Source: Ideonella livida (GTDB taxonomy: Bacteria; Pseudomonadota; Gammaproteobacteria; Burkholderiales; Burkholderiaceae_C). Taken from it: 64,000 nt of DNA. Each line of letters opens with the position of its first letter. Position 1 is the first letter of the stretch. The notes beneath the pieces are model-generated. The model did no database searches and was not told the origin of the DNA. It saw only the letters and a list, made by a program, of their open reading frames with translations. Positions 8,973 through 18,217 of this stretch are shown here, piece by piece. The stretch covers positions 22,497 through 86,496 of the forward strand of contig NZ_JAAGOH010000021.1 of the NCBI RefSeq assembly GCF_010499455.1. Reading direction: 5' to 3'. Position numbers and translations under genes: made by a program.

Positions 8973-9410
8973 ATGGATGCACGCTGGGGCTGGGCCCTGG
9001 CCATGCTGGCGCTGGGCGTGGGCTGGTGGCAGGGCGGCTGGCCAGGCGTGGTCCTGGCGGTCACGGTGGTGGTCTTCTGGCTGGTGCTGCAGTTCAGCCG
9101 CGTGCTGCGGGTGCTGCGCAAGGCGGCCGTGGCCCCCAAGGGCCGTGTGGGCAGCGCCGTCATGGTGCATGCCAAGCTGCGCAAGGGCTTGACCCTGGTG
9201 CAGATCCTGCCGCTCACCGGCAGTCTGGGCCAGGCCCAGGAGGTGCAGGGCCATCCCCCGCGGGCCGAGCGCTTCGTGTGGGACGACGAGTCCGGCGCCC
9301 GCCTCACCCTCACCCTCATGGGCGGCCGGCTGGCCGAGTGGACGCTCAGCCGCGAGTCGGTCCTGGACGACGATGCCGTGGGTGTGGCGCCTGCCCCGGC
9401 GCAGGCCTGA
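8973..9410 (+). CDS. Hypothetical membrane-anchored protein
   Basis: 145 residues; ATG at 8973 preferred because of the AGGAG about 10 bases upstream. Two adjacent hydrophobic stretches (about 5-15 and 20-40) lead into a soluble domain with basic VLRVLRKAAVAPKGRVG and a short beta-rich end. No catalytic motif or recognised family. It sits between radA and ilvE. Confidence 0.6.
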   Translation: MDARWGWALAMLALGVGWWQGGWPGVVLAVTVVVFWLVLQFSRVLRVLRKAAVAPKGRVGSAVMVHAKLRKGLTLVQILPLTGSLGQAQEVQGHPPRAERFVWDDESGARLTLTLMGGRLAEWTLSRESVLDDDAVGVAPAPAQA

Positions 9411-9576
9411 AGCGGCGGCGGCGGCCGGTTCTCCGCCGGGTGGGCGGGAGCTGGTGAAGGGCGGCGCAGGCCCGCGCCTCTTACATCGCCGTTCGACATG
9501 CCCGCCTGTCAGAGGCCCGGCCTAAAATGTCGGGTTTTGTTGGAATCCCTCCACTCTGAGACAAGGAACACAGGCC

Positions 9577-10500
9577 ATGGGCATGGACGATCGCGACGGC
9601 AAGATCTGGATGGACGGCCAGCTGGTGGATTGGCGCGACGCGAAGATCCACGTGCTGACCCACACCCTGCACTACGGCTGTGGCGCCTTCGAGGGCGTGC
9701 GCGCCTACAAGACCGCTGAAGGCACCGCCATCTTCCGCCTGCGCGAGCACACCCAACGCCTGCTGAACTCGGCCAAGATCCTGCGCATGCCGATGCGCTT
9801 TGGCCTGGAGGAGCTGGAAGAGGCCCAGAAGGCCGTGGTGCGCGAGAACCAGCTGGAAAGCGGCTACCTGCGTCCGCTGATCTGGATCGGCTCGGAGAAG
9901 CTGGGCGTCAGCCCCAAGGGCAACACCGTGCACGCCATGGTCGCTGCCTGGCCCTGGGGCGCCTACCTGGGCGAGGAAGGCATGAAGCGTGGCATCCGCG
10001 TCAAGACCTCCAGCTACACCCGCCACCACGTCAACATCACGATGACGCAGGCCAAGACGGTGTCCAACTACACCAACTCCATCCTGGCCAACATGGAGGC
10101 CACGGACGACGGCTACGACGAGGCCCTGCTGCTGGACTCCGCCGGCTTCGTCTCCGAGGGGGCGGGCGAGAACATCTTCGTGATCAAGGACGGCGTGGTC
10201 TACACCCCCGACCTGTCGGCCGGCGCGCTCAACGGCATCACCCGCAACACCATCTTCCACATCTGCAAGGATCTGGGCATCGAGCTGGTGCAAAAGCGCA
10301 TCACCCGTGACGAGGTCTACATCTGCGACGAGGCCTTCTTCACCGGCACCGCCGCCGAGGTCACGCCCATCCGTGAGCTGGACCGTGTGCAGCTCGGCTG
10401 CGGTGCCCGCGGCCCCATCACCGAGAAGATCCAGTCGGCCTTCTTTGACATCGTCTTCGGCCGCAACCCGAAGTACGCCCACTGGCTGAGCCCGGTCTGA
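9577..10500 (+). CDS. ilvE: Branched-chain amino acid aminotransferase
   Basis: 307 residues, the normal size for class IV PLP aminotransferases. The N-terminus MDDRDGKIWMDGQLVDWRDAKIHVLTHTLHYGCGAFEGVRAY is typical of IlvE. The likely PLP lysine is in TQAKTVSNYTNS, and SEGAGENIFVIKDG binds the cofactor phosphate. It performs the last transamination in Val, Ile and Leu synthesis. A small zinc-finger gene follows after 32 bases, a pairing common in Burkholderiales. Confidence 0.95.
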   Translation: MGMDDRDGKIWMDGQLVDWRDAKIHVLTHTLHYGCGAFEGVRAYKTAEGTAIFRLREHTQRLLNSAKILRMPMRFGLEELEEAQKAVVRENQLESGYLRPLIWIGSEKLGVSPKGNTVHAMVAAWPWGAYLGEEGMKRGIRVKTSSYTRHHVNITMTQAKTVSNYTNSILANMEATDDGYDEALLLDSAGFVSEGAGENIFVIKDGVVYTPDLSAGALNGITRNTIFHICKDLGIELVQKRITRDEVYICDEAFFTGTAAEVTPIRELDRVQLGCGARGPITEKIQSAFFDIVFGRNPKYAHWLSPV

Positions 10501-10532
10501 GACCGGCCAGCACCTGCGCCAGGAGATCCGTC

Positions 10533-10745
10533 ATGAGCAGCCCCCAAGCCGCCGCCGTCGTCGAAGTCACCGCCCAGGACCTGCACGGCCCGGGCGTGGT
10601 CTTCTGTCCCAACCCCAAGATGACCCAGTGGAGCAGCCACCCCAAGGTCTATGTGGACCTGAGCCACGACGGCCAGGGCAAGTGCCCCTACTGCGGCACG
10701 GTGTACCGCCTGAAGGCCGGCGAGAAGATCGCCCACGGCCACTGA
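10533..10745 (+). CDS. Small zinc-finger domain protein (zf-CHCC type)
   Basis: 70 residues preceded by an AGGAG site. One Cys in VVFCPNP, an HxxH-like region and CPYCGTVYRL give a C-x(n)-H/C-x-x-C zinc site like that of the NDUFS6-type CHCC fold. The role is unknown. It is likely co-transcribed with ilvE and is followed by a strong terminator. Confidence 0.8.
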   Translation: MSSPQAAAVVEVTAQDLHGPGVVFCPNPKMTQWSSHPKVYVDLSHDGQGKCPYCGTVYRLKAGEKIAHGH

Positions 10746-10799
10746 GGCCGGCGGCGCCACCCGGTCAAACCTGCCGCGGCGCCCCACCCGCCCCACCAC

Positions 10800-10824
10800 A
10801 AAGCCCGCCTTGGCGGGCTTTTTT
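10800..10824 (+). terminator. Intrinsic terminator after ilvE operon
   Basis: AAAGCCCGCC, a 2-base loop (TT), then GGCGGGCTTTTTT: a GC-rich 7-bp core extended by A-T pairs and followed by six T. It is a textbook Rho-independent terminator 55 bases past the zinc-finger stop. Confidence 0.88.
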
Positions 10825-10896
10825 CATGGCCGTCCGCGGCCTGTGGCATGACCTGGATTGGGCTCACAGGCTCATCTTGTGATGCTTTTATGCGCC

Positions 10897-10908
10897 TAGG
10901 GAAAACAC
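10897..10908 (+). promoter_or_regulatory. Shared 12-mer TAGGGAAAACAC upstream of a binding-protein gene
   Basis: This 12-mer occurs again at 54331-54342 on the same strand, in both cases 170-190 bases upstream of a periplasmic binding-protein gene. An imperfect dyad overlaps it here (GAAAACACCGG with CCGGTTTTC, 10901-10926). It may be an activator site. The rest of the 10825-11083 gap shows no gene. Confidence 0.3.
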
Positions 10909-11083
10909 CGGTCACGCCCGGTTTTCACGCCGCTCATCGGCTGTGAGGCGCCACTGAACGGATGGGTTGCTTCTTGCAACAATTGCGCTGCGCCAGATCC
11001 TGGAGCGCCTGATAGCCTTGATGTGAATCAAGTTTCACGGGATGTGAAGCGACGTTGGAATTCGCAGAAATGGGAGGCAGTAG

Positions 11084-12217
11084 GTGCCCATGAATCGGCG
11101 TGACTGGCTGGGCCAGTGCAGTGTGGGGGGGGTGGCCTGGGCGTTCGGCGCCGGGGCCCGGGCGGCCAACGGGGTCGTGCGGCTGGGGCAGAGCGCCTCG
11201 CTGTCTGGTGGGCAGGCCCGCTATGGCAAGGATGTGCAATTGGGGCTGCGGGCAGCGTTGCACCACGTCAATTCCCAGGCAAAGGCTCGCGGACTGAGCT
11301 TTGAGTTGATCACCCTGGACGATGGTGGCAAGCGTGACAAGGTCCAGGCCAATGTGCAGGAACTGCTGGACCGCGGCGTGGAGGCCCTGGTGGGGCTGAC
11401 CAGCGGTGCCGGGGCGGAGTCGGTGCTCCATGCCGTCACCGCGGCGGGAGTGCCCCTGGTGGGTGTGGCCAGCGGCAACATGGGTATCCGGCAAGGCGTG
11501 CGTGGCGTGTTCCATGTGCGGGCGGGCTACGACGTGGAATACCGCCGCATGCTCACCTACCTGACCACCTATGGCCTCAAGCGGGTGGCCCTGGTCAATC
11601 TGCGTGACACCTCGGGGGCCAATGCCCGCGCCATGACCGAGGCGCTGGCGCAGGAGCGCATTGAGCCGGTGGTGCAGGTGGCCCTGGACCGCAACACCCA
11701 GGATTTCGCCGCGCCGGCGGCCCAGGTGCTGGCGGCCAAGCCGGATGCGGTGGTCTTCACCACCAACGCCGCGCCGGTGCTGGCCATGGTGCAGCGCCTG
11801 GACCTGGCGGGCTTCCGCGGGCTGGTGCTGTCCTCCTCATTTGCCGGGCAGGAGGTGGTGGAGGGCATCGCCGCCATGCGGCGCACCTTCATCCTGAGCA
11901 CCGTGGTGCCCCGGCCTACCCGTCTGCAGCACGCCGTGGTCAAGCATTGCATCGAGGACCTGCAGGCGATTGATCCGCAGGCGCGCGTCGGCCTGACGGT
12001 GCTGGAGGGTTACATCACCGGCCGGGTGACCGCGGCCGCGGCGCTGGCCGCCGCGCCGCGTGCCGGGGCCGTGCCCAGCCGTCAGGCGCTGGCCGAGGCC
12101 CTGCACGGCCTGCGCCTGGACCTGGGTGGCCATGTGGTGGATTACACCCAGGGTCGCCATGGCAGCGATTTCGTGGACATCGTCAGTGTGGACAGAGAAG
12201 GAAGGATGATCGGATGA
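11084..12217 (+). CDS. Leu/Ile/Val-binding-like periplasmic receptor (ABC-type, orphan)
   Basis: 377 residues from GTG 11084, which has the better GGAGG spacing (6 bases); ATG 11090 is the alternative. NRRDWLGQCSVGGVAWAFGAGARAA is a Tat-like signal. The mature part follows the type I periplasmic-binding fold of the LivJ family (GVVRLGQSASLSGGQARYGKDVQLGLRAALHHVN; TLDDGGKRDKVQANVQELL). No permease or ATPase is nearby. Its stop overlaps the ATG of a cytochrome gene, so the two proteins are probably made together. The ligand is unknown; a sensory or electron-transfer-linked role is as likely as uptake. Confidence 0.82.
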   Translation: MPMNRRDWLGQCSVGGVAWAFGAGARAANGVVRLGQSASLSGGQARYGKDVQLGLRAALHHVNSQAKARGLSFELITLDDGGKRDKVQANVQELLDRGVEALVGLTSGAGAESVLHAVTAAGVPLVGVASGNMGIRQGVRGVFHVRAGYDVEYRRMLTYLTTYGLKRVALVNLRDTSGANARAMTEALAQERIEPVVQVALDRNTQDFAAPAAQVLAAKPDAVVFTTNAAPVLAMVQRLDLAGFRGLVLSSSFAGQEVVEGIAAMRRTFILSTVVPRPTRLQHAVVKHCIEDLQAIDPQARVGLTVLEGYITGRVTAAAALAAAPRAGAVPSRQALAEALHGLRLDLGGHVVDYTQGRHGSDFVDIVSVDREGRMIG

Positions 12218-13254
12218 AGAAGACTGCCGCAAGCGCCTGGACCCGGGCCGCATTCCGCGGGTGGGCCCTGTGGGCCGGCATGACCGCCGGGGCCGCCCTG
12301 GCGGCGGTGCCGGCGCCTGAGGCGCAGGCCCGCGCCGAGCAGCACGCCAAGCGCATTGCCACTGAGCTGGCGAGTGTCTGCCCCATCAAACCGGCGGGAG
12401 ACCAAGCGGCGTTCGACGCCTGCCGCGAAGGCATGTTCCGCACCCCGGTGCTGCGTTCGCTGCTGCCGGACTTTGTGCTGTGGGGCCGCCAGAAGGACCC
12501 GGCGCGCACCCTCAAGGACACCAACCTGACCCAGTTCGCGCCCGACGTGATCACCGGCATGTACCTGCCGCTGTTCATGTTCAGCGGGGAGCAGCGGGTG
12601 GTCTGGCACGAGAAGGAGAAGCTGTTCCAGCTGCGGCTGCGCACCGCCTTCCGCAACCGCCTGGCGCCGGGCCAGTTCCCGTACCCGTTCTGGCATGAGG
12701 AGGACAAGTGGTCCACCTACGAGAACGCGGCCGAGATCATCTTCTGGTGGAGCCCGCAGCGCGACAAGGTGACGGTGGCCCAGTTCACCGCCAAGACCGA
12801 GCTGGCGCCGCTGCAGCCGCACGACAAGGTGGCGCATGCCTTTGATGGCCAGTGGATGTGGACCGACGCACAGGGGCAGGCCCAGCCCAAGGCCACGCTG
12901 TTTGACGGCGTGCTGCACCGCCAGAACCCGTATGCGCCGCAGGTGGACGCGGCCTACCGCAAGCTGGCCCTGCGCCTGCGCGACGGCCAGTGCAACGAGT
13001 GCCACGTGCCCAACAACCCCGACAGCTCCAAGCGCCTGGTGCTGCTGCAGACCCCGGCCCACGCCGCCGGCGAGATCGGCCGCCTGCTGAAGTCGGTGCG
13101 CGAGGACCGCATGCCGCGTGACGAGTTCGGCATCGCCCAGCCGCTGGACGCCAAGACCAAGGCGGCGCTGCTGGAGGACGGCGAGGCCTTTGAGAAGGTG
13201 CTGCAGCTGGCCCGCCAGTGGGAAGGCAGCCGGCCGCAGGCCGCCGCCCGCTGA
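12214..13254 (+). CDS. Exported monoheme cytochrome c-type protein of unknown role
   Basis: 346 residues, coupled by ATGA overlap to the binding-protein gene. It has an N-terminal signal-like helix (WALWAGMTAGAALAAVPA). A single CXXCH heme site, CNECH at 260-264, is followed by HVPNNPDSSKRLVLLQTP. The 220 residues before the heme have no recognised domain and are rich in Trp, Phe and Lys. It should be periplasmic and bind one c-type heme. Candidate axial ligands beyond the CXXCH histidine cannot be assigned. No partner oxidoreductase is adjacent. Confidence 0.72.
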   Translation: MKKTAASAWTRAAFRGWALWAGMTAGAALAAVPAPEAQARAEQHAKRIATELASVCPIKPAGDQAAFDACREGMFRTPVLRSLLPDFVLWGRQKDPARTLKDTNLTQFAPDVITGMYLPLFMFSGEQRVVWHEKEKLFQLRLRTAFRNRLAPGQFPYPFWHEEDKWSTYENAAEIIFWWSPQRDKVTVAQFTAKTELAPLQPHDKVAHAFDGQWMWTDAQGQAQPKATLFDGVLHRQNPYAPQVDAAYRKLALRLRDGQCNECHVPNNPDSSKRLVLLQTPAHAAGEIGRLLKSVREDRMPRDEFGIAQPLDAKTKAALLEDGEAFEKVLQLARQWEGSRPQAAAR

Positions 13255-13307
13255 CGGACGGTGGCCGCTGTGGGCGGGCGCGGGCCCCGGGAGGGGACCG
13301 CGTTCGC

Positions 13308-14234
13308 TCAGGCCGGGCCCAGGGCCCGGCGCAGCGCCAGCAGGGTGCTGACCTGGGTGGCGATGGGGGCCGGCACCGGCAGGGCGCCGGCCAGCACCTG
13401 GCGGATGTAGTCCGCGGTGGCGGGGGCACTGGCCTCGCCAGGCAGGCTGGGGAGCTGGGCCAGGGAGCCGGCCTGTGCCGGCACCGAGAGCGTTTCCTCG
13501 GCCTGGCCACGCACAAAGGCCTTGAGCGCCGGCAGGCGCCGGGCGTCGGCCACCGGCTCGCCTTCGGTGCCGCGCAGCAGCAGCGCGTCGGCCCCGGTGA
13601 GGGTGAGGAAGGCCGCCAGCGAGACGGCGTACTCCGGGTGGGTGTGGTTGACCACCCGCAGGCTGCCGGGCAGGGCCGGCAGCAGCTTGGCCAGGGTGTG
13701 GCCGGGGTTGCGCAGGCCCAGCACGGCGCGCAGCTGCAGCAGTGCTGCCAGGCTGGGGTGCAGGCGCTGCAGGGGCATGAACACCGGCTGGCCGTCGGCC
13801 CAGCGGGCCTGTGCCGCTGCAGCCTCGGTCACGGCGGGCAGCCCCAGGGCCTCGAACACCTGGGCCGAGGTCACGCGGGTGGGGTCTTCCTCGAAGCCGT
13901 GCACCAGTACCGCCACCCCTTCCCGGGCCAGCAGCAGGGCCAGCAGGGGGGTCAGGTTGGGCAGTTTGCGCGAGCCGTTGTAGCTGGGCAGCACCACCGG
14001 CGTGGGCGGTGCCGTCAGCGCCAGGGTGCGGGGCTGCACCGCGTCCATGAAGCCGGCCAGTTCCTCGGGCGTCTCGCCCTTGATGCGCATGGCCAGGGCG
14101 AAGCCGCCCTTTTCCAGATCGCTCAGCTGGCCGTCCAGCAGGCGGGCCATCAGGTCGGCGGCCTGGGCACGGCTCAGGGCGCGTGCCCCGTCCTTGCCGC
14201 GGCCGATTTCTTTGAGGTAGGGGGCGATGCTCAT
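13308..14234 (-). CDS. ybiB: DNA-binding protein YbiB (TrpD2 family)
   Basis: 308 residues; ATG at 14234 (MSIAPYLKEIGRGKDGARAL) taken as start. The fold resembles anthranilate phosphoribosyltransferase (AADLMARLLDGQLSDLEKGGFALAMRIKGETPEELAGF), but the glycine-rich phosphoribosyl-pyrophosphate loop of true TrpD is replaced. TrpD2/YbiB proteins bind nucleic acid without known enzyme activity. It is the last gene of the nasA operon, 108 bases after the reductase, a linkage seen in other proteobacteria. Confidence 0.85.
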   Translation of the reverse strand: MSIAPYLKEIGRGKDGARALSRAQAADLMARLLDGQLSDLEKGGFALAMRIKGETPEELAGFMDAVQPRTLALTAPPTPVVLPSYNGSRKLPNLTPLLALLLAREGVAVLVHGFEEDPTRVTSAQVFEALGLPAVTEAAAAQARWADGQPVFMPLQRLHPSLAALLQLRAVLGLRNPGHTLAKLLPALPGSLRVVNHTHPEYAVSLAAFLTLTGADALLLRGTEGEPVADARRLPALKAFVRGQAEETLSVPAQAGSLAQLPSLPGEASAPATADYIRQVLAGALPVPAPIATQVSTLLALRRALGPA

Positions 14235-14342
14235 GGGCGTGGGGGCCCGTCGGGCCCCGGGGCGGTGCGCCCGGGCGGCGGGCGCAGGGTCAGGGGAGCA
14301 CCGATTGTCGGCGTGCGGCGCGGTGGCCACCGCCGCCCGGCC

Positions 14343-17219
14343 TCATGACCGCGTGGCCGTGCTGCTCTTCGCAGGTGTCAGCCCCACCGCCGCCGGCACC
14401 CGCTGCACCAGGCCTCGCAGGGTGGGCAGGCAGGAGCCGCAGTTGGTGCCGCAGCGCAGCGCCGTCTGCAGCTGCGCCAGGCGCTGCGCCGGGTCGCCGG
14501 CGCACTGGGCCAGCTGGGCGGTGATGCGGTCCTCGCGCACGTCAAAGCAGGTGCAGACCTGCGGGCTGCGCACCGTCGCGCCCTGACCCAGCAGCCGCTG
14601 GGCCTGGGGGGCCAGCAGGCTGCGGCCGGGCAGCGGCAGGGCCTCGTCGGCCTGCAGCAGGGCGCGCAGCCAGGCCTCGCCACTGGCATCGCCGGCCACC
14701 CAGAAGGCTTGCAGGTGCTCGTGGCCGCCGGCGTCGCGGCCCAGGCGCAGCAGGCGTTCGGCGGGCTGGCCGGGGCGCTGCGGGTCGCGGTAGGCCAGCA
14801 CGTCGGGCTGGTCCAGGGCCAGGGCCTGGCGCAGGGTGGCCAGCAGGGCCTCGCCCACCGGGCGGTGGGCGCCGGCACGCAGCAGCAGGCCTACGCGGGC
14901 GGCGTCGGGGTCGGTGGCGGCGGCATCGGGCTCCCGGCCGAAGGGCACCAGGCTCATCCAGCCAAAGTCGGGCATGGCCCGCTTGAGCCGCTCGCGCAGG
15001 GCCAGGGCGCGGGTGGCCGGCAGCCAGGCCATGGCGGTCAGGCGCCAGGGCAGGGCGGCGGGCTCCAGGCGCACGGCGCAGTGCTTGAGCTCAGGCTGCT
15101 TGCTGCGGTCGCAGAAGGCCGGCGTGGTCAGGCCGTTGACGCCCAGCAGGGCCTGGCCGTTCTCGGTGGCGCCGCCCAGCACCTCCTGCCCCCAGTGCAT
15201 GGCGATGAAGGCCTGGTCGGGGGCCACCCCCTCCTGGGCGCGGGCGGGCAGCACCAGCTGGCCGCGGCGCGAGACCACCCGCACCAACGCCCCTTCCTCC
15301 AGCCCCAGGCGGCTCAGCGTCTGCGGGTGCAGGTCCACCACCGGCTCGCCTTCATGGCCGAACAGCCGCGCCAGGGTGCCGGTGCGGCTCATGCCGTGCC
15401 ACTGGTCACGCAGGCGTCCGGTGAGCAGGCTCACCGGGTAGTCGGCGTCCACGGGCTCGGCCAGGCCCAGGAAGGGCACGTCGGCAAAGCGGGCGCGGCC
15501 GTCGGGGGTGGCGAAGTGGCCGTCCTCGTACAGGCGTTCGGTGCCCTGGTGCTGGCCCTCGCGCAGGGGCCATTGCTGCGGTCCGTTCTGTTCCAGCATG
15601 GCGTAGCTCAGTCCGGTGATGTCGAGGTCCCGGCCTCGGGTGCTTTCACGGTGCTCACGCCATACCGCTTCCGGCGTGGGGTAGTCGAACATCGCCACGC
15701 GCTCGGGGGCGATGTGCCGGGCCAGGCGGCGCGCCAGGTCGGCGGCGATGGCCCAGTCGTGCCGGGCCTGGCCGGCGGCGGGCAGGGCCGGGCGCACCCG
15801 GCTGATGCGCCGCTCGCTGTTGGTGACGGTGCCGTCCTTCTCTCCCCAGGTGGTCGCGGGCAGCAGCAGGTCGGCGTAGGCCGCGGTGGCGGTGGTGGCA
15901 AAGGCCTCCTGCACGATCACGAACTCGGCGCGCTCCAGCGCGCGGCGCACGGTGGCCTGGTCGGGCAGGCTCTGCGCGGGGTTGGTGCAGGCGATCCACA
16001 GGGCCTTGAGCTGGCCGTCGGCGGCGGCCTGGAACATTTCCACCGCCGTCAGCCCGGGCCGGGCGGGCACCTCGGGCACGCCCCACAGGCGGGCCACCTC
16101 GGCGCGGTGCTCGGGGTTGGCCAGGTCGCGGTGGGCCGACAGCAGGTTGGCCAGGCCGCCCACCTCGCGTCCGCCCATGGCGTTGGGCTGGCCGGTCAGG
16201 CTGAAGGGGCCGGCGCCGGGCAGGCCGATTTGGCCGGTGGCCAGGTGCAGGTTGATGAGCGCGGCGTTCTTGGCCGTGCCTTCGCGGCTCTGGTTCAGGC
16301 CCTGGCAGTACAGGCTGAGCGTGGGCGTGGCGCCGCCGAACCAGCGCGCGGCGGTGAGCAGGTCCTCCTCGCGCAGGCCGGTCAGTTCGGCGGTGCGGCG
16401 CGGGGTGAAGTCGCGCACCCGGTCTTTGAGGGCGTCAAAGCCGCGGGTGTGCTCGGCGATGAAGGCGGCGTTGGCGAAGCCCTCCCACAGCAGCAGGTGC
16501 AGCAGGCCGTGGTACAGCGCGATGTCGCTGCCCGGGCGCAGGGCCAGGTGCAGGCCACCGGCTTCCACCGCGGCGGCGGCGGTCTCGGTGCGGCGCGGGT
16601 CGGCCACGATCCACTTCTGCGCCGGGTTGGCGCGGCGCGCATCTTCCAGCCGGCGGAACAGGATGGGGTGGGCCCAGGCCATGTTGCTGCCGGTGATGAA
16701 CACGGTCTGCGCCAGGGCCAGGTCGGTGTAGCTGCACGGCGGGGCGTCGGCGCCCAGCGTGGCCTTGTAGCCCGCCACGGCGCTGGACATGCACAGCCGG
16801 GAGTTGGTGTCGATGTGGTTGCTGCCCAGCAGGCCCTTCACCAGCTTGTTGAAGACGTAGTAGTCCTCGGTGAGCAGTTGGCCCGAGACGTAGACCCCGA
16901 TGGCGTCCGGCCCATGCGCCTGGTGGAGGGCCGCCAAGCGCTGCGCCGCCTCGTCCAGCGCGGCGTCCCAGCCCACGGCCACCGGTTCGGCCCCGCGCTG
17001 CGGCCGGCGCAGCGGCTGCAGCAGCCGGGTCTGGCGCGTCACATGCTCGGCCGCGGTCAGGTGCAGGGTGCTGCCCTTGGAGCACAGTCGGCCGAGGTTG
17101 GCCGGGTGGTCCGGGTCGCCCTGCACACCGGTGATGCGGCCGGCTTGGGTCTGGATGAGCACCCCGCAGCCGACGCCGCAGTAGGGACAGGTGGAGCGCG
17201 TGGTGGTGGTCTGGGTCAT
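14343..17219 (-). CDS. nasA: Assimilatory nitrate reductase catalytic subunit
   Basis: 958 residues. The N-terminal CPYCGVGCGVLI and LCSKG (Cys11, 14, 18, 46) bind a [4Fe-4S] cluster. The large molybdopterin domains follow, with TNSRLCMSSAVAGYKATLGADAPP near the Mo site and the dinucleotide-binding domain at 690-800. A C-terminal BFD-like [2Fe-2S] domain is present (VCTCFDVRED and CGTNCGSCLP, about 890-940). It reduces nitrate to nitrite in the cytoplasm. Electrons probably come from the FAD protein two genes upstream. Nitrite reductase (nirBD) is not in this window. No Tat signal, consistent with an assimilatory enzyme. Confidence 0.95.
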   Translation of the reverse strand: MTQTTTTRSTCPYCGVGCGVLIQTQAGRITGVQGDPDHPANLGRLCSKGSTLHLTAAEHVTRQTRLLQPLRRPQRGAEPVAVGWDAALDEAAQRLAALHQAHGPDAIGVYVSGQLLTEDYYVFNKLVKGLLGSNHIDTNSRLCMSSAVAGYKATLGADAPPCSYTDLALAQTVFITGSNMAWAHPILFRRLEDARRANPAQKWIVADPRRTETAAAAVEAGGLHLALRPGSDIALYHGLLHLLLWEGFANAAFIAEHTRGFDALKDRVRDFTPRRTAELTGLREEDLLTAARWFGGATPTLSLYCQGLNQSREGTAKNAALINLHLATGQIGLPGAGPFSLTGQPNAMGGREVGGLANLLSAHRDLANPEHRAEVARLWGVPEVPARPGLTAVEMFQAAADGQLKALWIACTNPAQSLPDQATVRRALERAEFVIVQEAFATTATAAYADLLLPATTWGEKDGTVTNSERRISRVRPALPAAGQARHDWAIAADLARRLARHIAPERVAMFDYPTPEAVWREHRESTRGRDLDITGLSYAMLEQNGPQQWPLREGQHQGTERLYEDGHFATPDGRARFADVPFLGLAEPVDADYPVSLLTGRLRDQWHGMSRTGTLARLFGHEGEPVVDLHPQTLSRLGLEEGALVRVVSRRGQLVLPARAQEGVAPDQAFIAMHWGQEVLGGATENGQALLGVNGLTTPAFCDRSKQPELKHCAVRLEPAALPWRLTAMAWLPATRALALRERLKRAMPDFGWMSLVPFGREPDAAATDPDAARVGLLLRAGAHRPVGEALLATLRQALALDQPDVLAYRDPQRPGQPAERLLRLGRDAGGHEHLQAFWVAGDASGEAWLRALLQADEALPLPGRSLLAPQAQRLLGQGATVRSPQVCTCFDVREDRITAQLAQCAGDPAQRLAQLQTALRCGTNCGSCLPTLRGLVQRVPAAVGLTPAKSSTATRS

Positions 17220-17259
17220 CGGGTCGGAGGGGTGGCGCGGCCTGCGCGCCGGCGGGCGA

Positions 17260-18087
17260 TCAGGTCGCCAGCCGGGAGTACAGGCCGGTGATGTTGTCCA
17301 TCACCTGCAAGATGTTCTCGCTGGCGACGAAGACGTTCTCGGCATCCTTGCGGGCCGGGGCGGCACCGCGGCCCAGGGCCGCGTCAAAGAACAGCCATTG
17401 CTGGCGGGCCAGGTTGAGCTGTTCCTGGATGGCCGGGCTGGTGTGCTTGGCGCCGCCCAGCTTGTCCAGCCCGGCGACGAATTCGGTGCGGGCGGCGTCG
17501 ATCTGCTGGGCGGCTTCGGTGGTGGGCGCCTTCCAGGCCAGGGCCAGGTGGAACTTGGCCATGCGCTGGCTGAGCATGCGCTGGCGACCGGCCAGGTTGA
17601 CCAGCTGGCTCAAGGGCTTGGCCGCGTGCTGTTCCAGCTGCTGGGTGCCCTGGTGGGCCAGCTGCAGCACCTGGGCGTCCAGGCTCATCAGGCGGGTGGT
17701 GGCGGCGGCGGTGGGTTGGCTGCCCACCAGCACGCCCTTGTATTCGCTCCAGGCCCCTTCGAGCTGGGTGTAGGTGGTGCGGATCTCGGGCGTGGGGGCA
17801 AAGACCTTGAGCTCGATGAGCTGACGGTCAAAGGTGGCCATTGACTCCTCGAGCACGCGCTCGGCGCGCTTGGGCTCGATCTGCTGGCCCAGGGCCAGCC
17901 AGGCCTTGGACAGGCGCTGGCTGAGCATGCGCTGGCGGCCGGCCTTGTTGATGGCGTCGTTGAGGTCGGCCACCGCGGCCTGCCCATGGAGTGCGGGCAT
18001 GGCCAGCAGCGCCCCGGCGGCCAGCATGTGGCGGCGGCGCAGGGTGGCGGCGGTGGCGGAGGTCAGGAGGTTGGGCAGGCGAGTCAT
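17260..18087 (-). CDS. Periplasmic protein with two PilJ-type sensor domains
   Basis: 275 residues: cleavable signal (RRRHMLAAGALLAMPALHGQA), then two PilJ-N-like helical domains. Each begins with a P-box: INKAGRQRMLSQR (about residue 47; DNA 17911-17949) and VNLAGRQRMLSQR (about residue 163; DNA 17561-17601). The same motif type binds nitrate/nitrite in NarX-like sensors. There is no transmembrane helix beyond the signal and no output domain, so this is a free periplasmic protein. It is 41 bases upstream of nasA in the same operon. It may bind nitrate and present it to a membrane partner such as the PilJ kinase; this is inference. Confidence 0.8.
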   Translation of the reverse strand: MTRLPNLLTSATAATLRRRHMLAAGALLAMPALHGQAAVADLNDAINKAGRQRMLSQRLSKAWLALGQQIEPKRAERVLEESMATFDRQLIELKVFAPTPEIRTTYTQLEGAWSEYKGVLVGSQPTAAATTRLMSLDAQVLQLAHQGTQQLEQHAAKPLSQLVNLAGRQRMLSQRMAKFHLALAWKAPTTEAAQQIDAARTEFVAGLDKLGGAKHTSPAIQEQLNLARQQWLFFDAALGRGAAPARKDAENVFVASENILQVMDNITGLYSRLAT

Positions 18088-18217
18088 GGCGTTGTCCTTG
18101 TCGGTGTGGTCAGGCTTGGGATGGGGGGTGCCCCTCTCATCCCAAGTTATGGCCAGTGGACCAGGGTTTGCCCTTAATCAGCTTCAAGTTTTGTGCACAG
18201 TGGGCCTGGCGGCCCCT

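Noticed and set aside
14709..17291. 860-residue open frame antisense to nasA
   Set aside because: Low-complexity, Gly/Ala/His-rich translation produced by the GC-rich codon bias of nasA; no ribosome site, domain or independent codon signal.
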